From positions 1 to 37,607 of the forward strand of contig NZ_JAFZKX010000032.1 in NCBI RefSeq assembly GCF_017551775.1: a stretch of DNA of 37,607 nt. The letters are read 5' to 3'. Shown one piece after another: positions 15,496 to 21,451 of the stretch (its first letter is position 1; the number at the start of each line of letters is the position of its first letter). Below the pieces are notes generated by a model that did no database searches, had not been told where the DNA came from, and was given only the letters and a program-made list of their open reading frames with translations. The position numbers were made by a program, and so were the translations under genes. This DNA comes from Fibrobacter sp. GTDB lineage: Bacteria; Fibrobacterota; Fibrobacteria; Fibrobacterales; Fibrobacteraceae.

Positions 15496-15855
15496 TTACT
15501 TGCGGTTCGTCAGCGTGGGGAAATATCCCTGTTGGCGCAAGGTCGCAAGGATTTTCAGCTTGCTTGCGGTCGGTTCTTTTCCGATGCCGTCGAGCACGAA
15601 TTGCGGTATGCGCTTTTGCGGCCTGAACTGCTGCGGCAAATCGCGGTAGTCACCCAGTTGCCATAGGTAGAGCATCTTGCCGATGAATTCGTCCCAGGGG
15701 AATACGTCGTCCTTGGTCAGCATGAACCGTGCCGGCTTCTTGTAATCGAGAGAATCGAGGAGCAGCGAACCGTCCTTGTAGCATGCAAAAAGCGCAGCCT
15801 GCCTCTCCGTCATCTGGGTTGCGGGCTGCGCGGGAATAGTAAGAATAAGCGACAT
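15496..15855 (-). CDS. Hypothetical protein upstream of the maltokinase-like gene
   Basis: 119 residues from ATG 15855 ([14 protein letters not shown]); a TTG at 15876 in the same frame would add seven residues and overlap the preceding small gene. No signal peptide or membrane span, and I recognise no family. The protein is rich in aromatic and basic residues in its second half ([38 protein letters not shown]) and ends PTLTNRK. No Shine-Dalgarno is visible; it probably depends on translation of the 46-residue gene that ends 10 nt upstream. The tight spacing with the kinase gene suggests a shared transcript. Confidence 0.7.
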   Translation of the reverse strand: MSLILTIPAQPATQMTERQAALFACYKDGSLLLDSLDYKKPARFMLTKDDVFPWDEFIGKMLYLWQLGDYRDLPQQFRPQKRIPQFVLDGIGKEPTASKLKILATLRQQGYFPTLTNRK

Positions 15856-15865
15856 CGTGCTCGGA

Positions 15866-16006
15866 CTAAGCGGCAAGAACTTCGCGCTGGATCTGCGTGT
15901 ACTGGTAGCTCGAAATGGAGGTAATTCTCAGTACCAGGTCGCGTGTGAGCCCCGCCTTTATGAGGGCCCTAACATAGTTCATCTTATTCATGTCGGGTGT
16001 TGTCAT
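15866..16006 (-). CDS. Small protein (46 residues), first gene of the maltokinase operon
   Basis: ATG 16006 follows an AAGAGG ribosome site with 5-nt spacing. The product begins MTTPDMNKMNYVRALIKAGL and ends QIQREVLAA. The segment RALIKAGLTRDLVLRITSIS, followed by SYQYTQIQREV, looks like two or three short helices with a turn and could be a minimal helix-turn-helix, but that is only a pattern. It ends 10 nt before the next ATG on the same strand. Good ribosome site, operon position and normal codon use support a real gene. It is shorter than common gene-finder cut-offs. Confidence 0.6.
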   Translation of the reverse strand: MTTPDMNKMNYVRALIKAGLTRDLVLRITSISSYQYTQIQREVLAA

Positions 16007-16238
16007 GGGAGCCTCTTGGAGGGTGTTTAACATCATTTTGATATTAAAAACATAGTATTTTTTTACGAAAATGGGAGGGCTATTTTGGGCCCTTTTGCAA
16101 GTTTGTATAAATGCTCACATGCGCATAAAAATGTTGATGATACTATGGCATTGATTGGTAAGGAGTTACACAAATTGTATTCCAGAACGGAATATTACGG
16201 GCTGGATTTTTGACGTGATGCGCGTCACGCAAAGAACA
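16007..16238. other. Intergenic region with a GTGA-N6-TCAC site
   Basis: 232 bp between the omega-amidase-like stop and the 46-residue gene. At 16215-16228 GTGA-TGCGCG-TCAC matches the core of CRP/FNR-family operators (TGTGA-N6-TCACA) with C/G flanks. It is about 210 nt upstream of the small gene, far for direct activation. On the reverse strand the hairpin is not followed by Ts, so it is not a normal terminator for the hydrolase. The rest is AT-rich without a credible gene. Confidence 0.3.
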
Positions 16239-17018
16239 TCAGATATTTTCAAGAACAGGGAATTCTTTGCGGTAGTCATCCAGGGAATCTTTGCCGATAC
16301 GCGCGAAAATGACGCATTCTTCGTTTTCGCATGCCTCCGCGACGACTTCACCGAACGGGTTAATTATTTGTGAATTACCTGTGTAGTTTCTGTCGCTAGA
16401 AACGCAGTTGACTCCGGCGACGAATGCCTGGTTCTCTATGGCGCGCGCTTTGAGGAGCGTGTTCCAGTGCTGTACGCGTTTGCTCGGCCATGCCGCTTGT
16501 ACGGTGAAAAGATTCGCGCCTTTCTTGACGGCGTCCCTGTAGATTTCCGGAAAGCGCAGGTCGAAGCATACGGTCGGCGCAATCTGCCATTCCTTTATTT
16601 TGAATAAACTAACATCACTTCCGCCGATGAATTTCCCTTGCTCCATAAAGAAGGGTTTCCGCTTGTCGTAACAGGCGAATTCGCTTGCGCTATCTGCGGT
16701 GTATACGCTGGTGTGGTTTGTTAGTTTATTCGGGCAACCGGCTATACCGGATCCCATTACGGTGCATCCTGTCTGCTGCGCGAGCCTGTGCAAAAACAGT
16801 GCGGTTTCGCCGGTACTTGCAGACGAAAAATCTTCCGCCGCTTTTTCGGGATGGAGCGGCAAGTAGCCCGTGGCGAACATTTCGGAGAGAACGATCAGGC
16901 CCTTTACCGGGTCGTCGGCATCTTTCCGGATATCGCGCGTGAGCGCCTCGACTTTCGCGAAGTTCTTAGCCTTGTCGTTTGCGGCGACTTCCATTTGGAC
17001 CAGAAAGATGTCTAGCAT
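16239..17018 (-). CDS. Carbon-nitrogen hydrolase, omega-amidase (YafV) type
   Basis: 259 residues of the nitrilase superfamily. The catalytic triad is visible: Glu46 in LSEMFATGY, Lys119 in YDKRKPF and Cys151 in APTVCFDLRFPE. The MFATGY and CFDLRFPE forms match the YafV/Nit2 group, which hydrolyses the omega-amide of 2-oxoglutaramate or 2-oxosuccinamate made by glutamine transaminases. A class I aminotransferase of the YbdL/KAT kind lies at 32773, so both halves of such a route exist in the genome, though not as neighbours. ATG 17018 has a TATATTTC box 7 nt upstream and no Shine-Dalgarno. Confidence 0.88.
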   Translation of the reverse strand: MLDIFLVQMEVAANDKAKNFAKVEALTRDIRKDADDPVKGLIVLSEMFATGYLPLHPEKAAEDFSSASTGETALFLHRLAQQTGCTVMGSGIAGCPNKLTNHTSVYTADSASEFACYDKRKPFFMEQGKFIGGSDVSLFKIKEWQIAPTVCFDLRFPEIYRDAVKKGANLFTVQAAWPSKRVQHWNTLLKARAIENQAFVAGVNCVSSDRNYTGNSQIINPFGEVVAEACENEECVIFARIGKDSLDDYRKEFPVLENI

Positions 17019-17119
17019 AATGCAAGAAATATAAATTTTGGCGGCCCTTGTTGCAAAATCTGCATCCGAAGCCCTATTGAAAATACGCTTGCGCCCGTGA
17101 AAATTCTAATTTATGGAAT

Positions 17120-19468
17120 ATGAAACTTCGCATCCTGATTGTATTGTCTCTATTCTTTGCTGCTTTTGCCTATTCTGCCACCCCGACGCCGATCGTGGGC
17201 GTTGTCCTAGAAGCGGAATCGGACTTGCCGCTTGACGGGGTGCAGATTACGTACCGCTCCGGCAAGAAACTGGGCAAGACTTCTTCGGATGGTCGCTTCG
17301 AGTTTACGGTCAATACCAAGAATGCTTCCCTTGTGTTCCAGAAAGAAGGCTACGACAGCGTCTTTGTGGAGCTGCAGGATTTTGCCGACTTGCTCGACAT
17401 GGTCGTGACCCTTTCTTCCGATTTGCGTGACCTCGGTTCGAGTACGATTATCGGCGGGGGAGAACCCGTGAAGTGGGAACCCGAACGCAAGGTATCGGTG
17501 GACAAGCTCGAAGATGCGGCGGGTATGCGTTTTGACTTGACGGAACACCTGAGCCAGATGCCCGGCATTTCGGGCCAGAAGGATTTCAGCAACGCGCTTT
17601 ATTACGAAGGCTCGCGTGCGGGCGACGTGGCTTACCATCTCGGGCGCCTGCGCATTCCGAACATGCGTCATCTGGACGTGGGATTCCCCGGAAACCTTTC
17701 CATCGTGAATCCGCACATTCTGAGCGGGATTGAAATTCACGACCACTACGGGAGCGGCCCCATCGGCCAGGGCCTCGCTACTTCGGTGCAGTATATTCCG
17801 GAACAGACGAAGGGCGAATGGGGCCTCAAGGGAGCCGCCGGCCTGACCGTTCAGGAAATCCAGTTTGATTCTCCGTTCCTGTTCTGGGACAGCTTCCGCT
17901 TCGCGTTCCGCAGGCTCGACGGTGAAATGCTCAAGAACTTGGGCGAAAAGTTCTTTACGGAATTCCGCAAGCGCGACGGTGACTGCGAGAGCGATTGCCG
18001 CGTGAAGTCTTCTGATCCGTTTGACTTGACGGCGATGGATTTCTATGCGCAGCTCAACGGTTCGGATTCCATGGGCAACACTTGGGCCTTGCGCACCCTT
18101 TACAGCATCGACGATTATTCCATAAGCCAGGATACGTCTACGGCTTACGATGCGGTGAACTCGGTCGACATCATCAGGGGTAGCCAGAGCTATTTGGTCA
18201 TTGGCGCCGAATATGCCTCGAAGTTCGGGACGAGTTTCCATGCGGGTTATGTGCGGCAGTACCTGAGCGATACGCTCCAGGATACGACCGGCTTCCGCAG
18301 CAATGCGATGTCGAGGGAGAACGCCGCGTTCATCGATGCCTACGAGGAAATACATTCCACGATCAGCGCCGGTGCCGACAAGAAATTCAAGATGAAGCTC
18401 CTCGGTTCGGAAGTGAGCGGCGCCTTGCTTTACGAGCACCACCTTTTGGATCGCAACTATCCCGATTTTGGCGGGACGCAGTCGGATGACTACCAGACGG
18501 GCGTGATTTCGGGAACGAGCCGCTTCAACTGGAAGAGCGATTATTCGCAGACGATTTTCTCGGTCGGCGCTATTGCCGATGCTGTCGACCATAACGCGCA
18601 GCCGACCGCATCTATTGATTTCGAGAAGAACCTGACCAAGAAGGATACCGCATTCTGGCGAGCCTTCGGAAACGTCGCTTACCGCAGCGACTGGAAGCAT
18701 TTCTATGATGATGGCGACCTGACGGGGCGCCTGGAAACCGGAGCGTCGGCCAAACTCGGTTTGGGCTACACTTCCAAGTACCTGGTGGCGCAGGCTAGCG
18801 GCTTTGGCCGCTACTACTTCGACCCGCTGCTGCCGATGCCGAAGGCGTATGCGCAGTACAAGGATATCACTCCGGTGGATTATGCCTGGGTGCTCGGTGC
18901 CAACGCGAAGATGGAATGGAAGACGTCTCACCACTTCTCGATGTCGACGAACATCAGTTCCGTGTACGGTGAGTACGAACTGGACGAGGGTTCGCTCCCG
19001 TGGGAAGCGAATTCGAGGCTCGACATCGTCTCGCATTTCCGTTACTACCCGCGCAAGGATTCCCTGTTCTCGATTATCCTTACGCACCATGCCGCATTGC
19101 ACAGGCCGCTTTACTACTACAACATCGTGCCGTCTGACCCCGCGACCAAGGAGAACGGAACCCGCAGGCTGCGCGACCTCAACGAGTTTACCGACATGTT
19201 CCGCACCGACCTGCGCGTGAATCTCGATATTATCCGCGACAAGGGATGGTTCCGCAAATCCAGGTTCTACCTGGAACTCGACAACCTGTTTGCTAATCTC
19301 GATGTCGGGGCGCTTCGCTTCTTGGGTTCCGAGAATGCGCGCGAACGCTCGTGGGTTACCGAAGATTCCGACAAGAACACGGCTAACGGGTACGACTTGA
19401 AGCCGTTCATGGCGAAGGGCATGGGACTCTACTTCCAGTTCGGCGTCGAGGTGCAACTGGGATTGTAA
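17120..19468 (+). CDS. TonB-dependent-receptor-like outer-membrane protein
   Basis: 782 residues. MKLRILIVLSLFFAAFAYSA is a signal peptide. Residues about 23-100 form a carboxypeptidase-regulatory-like beta domain (PIVGVVLEAESDLPLDGVQI...GKTSSDGRFEF). A plug-like domain follows (LTEHLSQMPGISGQ, HLGRLRIPNMRHL, LSGIEIHDHYG), then a long barrel with alternating aromatic strands that ends LYFQFGVEVQLGL. This order is usual for FCB-group receptors. No SusD-like partner or TonB/ExbBD gene is adjacent, and the cargo is unknown. A plain TonB box was not found. The VanX-type gene begins 5 nt after the stop and may be co-transcribed. Confidence 0.8.
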   Translation: MKLRILIVLSLFFAAFAYSATPTPIVGVVLEAESDLPLDGVQITYRSGKKLGKTSSDGRFEFTVNTKNASLVFQKEGYDSVFVELQDFADLLDMVVTLSSDLRDLGSSTIIGGGEPVKWEPERKVSVDKLEDAAGMRFDLTEHLSQMPGISGQKDFSNALYYEGSRAGDVAYHLGRLRIPNMRHLDVGFPGNLSIVNPHILSGIEIHDHYGSGPIGQGLATSVQYIPEQTKGEWGLKGAAGLTVQEIQFDSPFLFWDSFRFAFRRLDGEMLKNLGEKFFTEFRKRDGDCESDCRVKSSDPFDLTAMDFYAQLNGSDSMGNTWALRTLYSIDDYSISQDTSTAYDAVNSVDIIRGSQSYLVIGAEYASKFGTSFHAGYVRQYLSDTLQDTTGFRSNAMSRENAAFIDAYEEIHSTISAGADKKFKMKLLGSEVSGALLYEHHLLDRNYPDFGGTQSDDYQTGVISGTSRFNWKSDYSQTIFSVGAIADAVDHNAQPTASIDFEKNLTKKDTAFWRAFGNVAYRSDWKHFYDDGDLTGRLETGASAKLGLGYTSKYLVAQASGFGRYYFDPLLPMPKAYAQYKDITPVDYAWVLGANAKMEWKTSHHFSMSTNISSVYGEYELDEGSLPWEANSRLDIVSHFRYYPRKDSLFSIILTHHAALHRPLYYYNIVPSDPATKENGTRRLRDLNEFTDMFRTDLRVNLDIIRDKGWFRKSRFYLELDNLFANLDVGALRFLGSENARERSWVTEDSDKNTANGYDLKPFMAKGMGLYFQFGVEVQLGL

Positions 19469-19473
19469 CGGCA

Positions 19474-20253
19474 ATGAAAAACGTATTTGCGATGTCATCA
19501 TGTCGCGGCCGAACTTGTTCGGCATGGGCATCCATTGTGTTTTTCTTGATTGTCTTTTTATTATGCGGCAGCGTTTTTGCGCACGAGACGGATATCCCCT
19601 TTGAACCGAGAAAGCCCGAAAAACCGGCCCGGTTCTGCTCTGCGGCAAAGCAGTGGGTGGCATACGCGAGCGCGGATTCGAACCTCGTGGAAATAACGAA
19701 AATGAAGGGGCTCCGCATGGACCTGCGTTACGGGACATTCGACAACGTGACGGGCCATGATATCTATTGCGGAATCCAGCGGGCGTTCGTGCATAGGGAT
19801 GCGCTCCCCAAGTTGAAGCGCGCTCTCGCCCTGATAGCGAAGGAACTGCCCGGATACACGCTCGTGATTTTCGATGCGGCGCGCCCGATGTATGCGCAGG
19901 CGGTTCTCAAGAGCAGTGTCGCCGGGACGCCCTACTCGAATTACGTCTCGTCGGGCAAGACTGGCGGACTCCACAACTATGGCCTCGCGCTTGACCTTTC
20001 GATTGCCGACAGCACGGGCGCTCTGCTCGACATGGGAACGGATTTCGATTCGTTCGAACGCTGTGCCGGAGCGGTGGGTGAGGCCGACGCCCTCGAAAGC
20101 GGGCGCCTTACGCAGCAGCAGATTGACAACCGCAACTTGCTCCGCGGTATCATGAAGCGGGCGGGTTGGGTTACGCTCAGTAGCGAATGGTGGCATTTTA
20201 ACGCCTTCACGCGGGCGTACACCAAGGAACATTACCCGCTGTTCCCGATGTAA
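19474..20253 (+). CDS. Secreted VanX-type D-alanyl-D-alanine dipeptidase
   Basis: Zinc dipeptidase of the peptidase M15D family, 259 residues. Zinc ligands and catalytic residues are all there: His167 and Asp174 in LHNYGLALDLS, Glu238 and His241 in SEWWHF, and the substrate Arg in FDAARPM. The first 36 residues form a signal peptide ending SVFA before HETD, so the enzyme acts in the periplasm on peptidoglycan-derived dipeptide, more likely for turnover than for vancomycin resistance; no vanH or vanA is present. The n-region (MSSCRGRTCSAW) is encoded by a palindromic repeat-like sequence at 19492-19532. It probably forms a pair with the receptor 5 nt upstream. Confidence 0.88.
   Translation: MKNVFAMSSCRGRTCSAWASIVFFLIVFLLCGSVFAHETDIPFEPRKPEKPARFCSAAKQWVAYASADSNLVEITKMKGLRMDLRYGTFDNVTGHDIYCGIQRAFVHRDALPKLKRALALIAKELPGYTLVIFDAARPMYAQAVLKSSVAGTPYSNYVSSGKTGGLHNYGLALDLSIADSTGALLDMGTDFDSFERCAGAVGEADALESGRLTQQQIDNRNLLRGIMKRAGWVTLSSEWWHFNAFTRAYTKEHYPLFPM
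19492..19532 (+). repeat. Palindromic repeat-like sequence inside the VanX signal peptide
   Basis: The stretch starts ATGTCATCATGTCGCGG and ends GGCATGGGCATCC, with perfect arms GCCGAAC-tt-GTTCGGC at 19508-19523. It resembles the GTCATGCC...GGCATCC class of dispersed palindromes and is translated in frame as the n-region of the signal peptide. Confidence 0.5.
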
Positions 20254-20415
20254 TCACTCGAGTGCTTCTGTGAGGATTGTCTCCCAAGAGTCACCCTGAT
20301 GGTCGCTTCCCAAAAGTCACCCTGAGGACTGTCATCCTGACGCAGGTCAGGACGGGGTCGGAAAGTATATATCTGATGCTCCCTGAATCAAATTCAGGGT
20401 GACCTCAGCATGACA
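20254..20415. repeat. Repeat-rich spacer between convergent genes
   Basis: Several copies of AGTCACCCTGA and GTCATCCTGA, plus CCCTGAATcaaATTCAGGG (20381-20399; 8-bp arms). It separates the VanX gene from sua5, both of which end here, and probably acts as a terminator region built from dispersed repeats. Confidence 0.6.
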
Positions 20416-21381
20416 TTAGGGCAGCGTTTTGATGCTGGCGCGTTTCAGGCGGTCGTTCAGCGCCATGCCAACTCCGGTATTCGGAATCGGATCCACGAGA
20501 ATCAAATCGTAATCGGGATTGTCCAGGTCGTGCATGTAGGCGTATAACTTTGCTGTCGCCTCGGTCATGTCGCCTGTTTCGGACAAATTAACCATGGCGG
20601 GAATCGGGCCTGCCTGTTTTCCGAATGCGATGCGTACGGTATGGGGCGGCAGTTTGTGGCCTGCGGGCACTTCTCCGAAATACAGCGGCACCTGCGGGCG
20701 GTAATGCGTGTCACACTGGCCCGGCGCCTGCATCGCTTGCCCGGGCTTCGATGTGGATTCCTTGACGGCGACATCGCCGATGACTTTCGCGAACATCTCG
20801 GGCGTGATGGCACCCGGGCGGAGTACCGTCGGCTTTTCGCCTGCAAGCGAGATGATGGAACTTTCGACCCCGACGGCACAGGCGCCGCCATCGACGATTC
20901 CTGCGATGCGGTCGGCGAGTTGCGCCGCCACGTGCTCTGCGGTAGTGGGGCTCACGTGCTTGAACAGGTTCGCGCTCGGGGCGGCAAGCGGGAGTCCGGA
21001 TTCCTTGATAATCGCCTGAGCTACGGGGTGGCTCGGGAACCTCACTGCGACGGAGGGCAGCCCGCTCGTGCAGAGGTCGGGAATGCAGTCCTTTTTCGGG
21101 AGGATCATCGTCATGGGACCGGGCCAGTAGGCTTCGGCGAGTTTGTAGGCGGCATCGGGAATGTCCTTCGCGATATTTTCCAGTTCGGAAATATCCGCGA
21201 TATGCACGATGAGCGGATCGAACGTGGGGCGTTCCTTTGCGGCAAAAATTTTTGCAAGCGCTGTGGGCTCGTATGCGTTGCCTGCGAGTCCGTAGACAGT
21301 TTCTGTAGGGATGGCGACGACTTCGCCTTCCTTGAGCAGGCGCGCTGCTTCAGAAATACTTGTCCATGGGGGAAACTTCAT
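20416..21381 (-). CDS. Threonylcarbamoyl-AMP synthase, Sua5 type
   Basis: Makes threonylcarbamoyl-AMP from threonine, bicarbonate and ATP for the t6A modification of tRNA position 37. ATG 21381 (MKFPPWTSISEAARLLKEGE) is chosen because it fits the family N-terminus; the frame is open 150 nt further upstream, but that would cross a terminator. 321 residues. The YrdC domain shows VVAIPTETVYGLAGNA, ERPTFDPLIVHI, PGPMTMILPK and LPSVAVRFPSHP, and the Sua5 linker shows QCDTHYRPQVPL before a short C-terminal domain. A TATTTTTG box 7 nt before the ATG coincides with the U tract of the terminator of the upstream DUF349 gene. Confidence 0.93.
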   Translation of the reverse strand: MKFPPWTSISEAARLLKEGEVVAIPTETVYGLAGNAYEPTALAKIFAAKERPTFDPLIVHIADISELENIAKDIPDAAYKLAEAYWPGPMTMILPKKDCIPDLCTSGLPSVAVRFPSHPVAQAIIKESGLPLAAPSANLFKHVSPTTAEHVAAQLADRIAGIVDGGACAVGVESSIISLAGEKPTVLRPGAITPEMFAKVIGDVAVKESTSKPGQAMQAPGQCDTHYRPQVPLYFGEVPAGHKLPPHTVRIAFGKQAGPIPAMVNLSETGDMTEATAKLYAYMHDLDNPDYDLILVDPIPNTGVGMALNDRLKRASIKTLP

Positions 21382-21387
21382 TGCACC

Positions 21388-21423
21388 ACAAAAATAAAAA
21401 AAGGGATAGCGCATTGCTATCCC
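21388..21423 (-). terminator. Terminator of the DUF349 gene overlapping the sua5 promoter box
   Basis: GGGATAGC / GCTATCCC (21403-21410 and 21416-21423), an 8-bp stem with a 5-nt loop, followed on the reverse strand by TTTTTTTATTTTTG. It lies 28 nt past the DUF349 stop. The T tract includes TATTTTTG (21389-21396), which also fits the -7 box of the next gene, sua5. The plus-strand side also has a T run (21430-21435). Confidence 0.85.
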
Positions 21424-21451
21424 TGAATTCTTTTTTGTCGCTTGGCGGGCG

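Noticed and set aside
16215-16228. Terminator of the omega-amidase gene
   Set aside because: The stem is only 5 bp and is not followed by Ts on the reverse strand; kept only as a weak CRP/FNR-like site.
17207-19738. 843-codon open frame antisense to the TonB-receptor-like gene
   Set aside because: No recognisable motifs, and it is a mirror of a well-supported gene whose codon bias avoids stops in that frame.
19474-20253. Vancomycin resistance gene cluster
   Set aside because: Only the VanX-type dipeptidase is present; no vanH, vanA or vanRS genes are adjacent, and the protein is exported.
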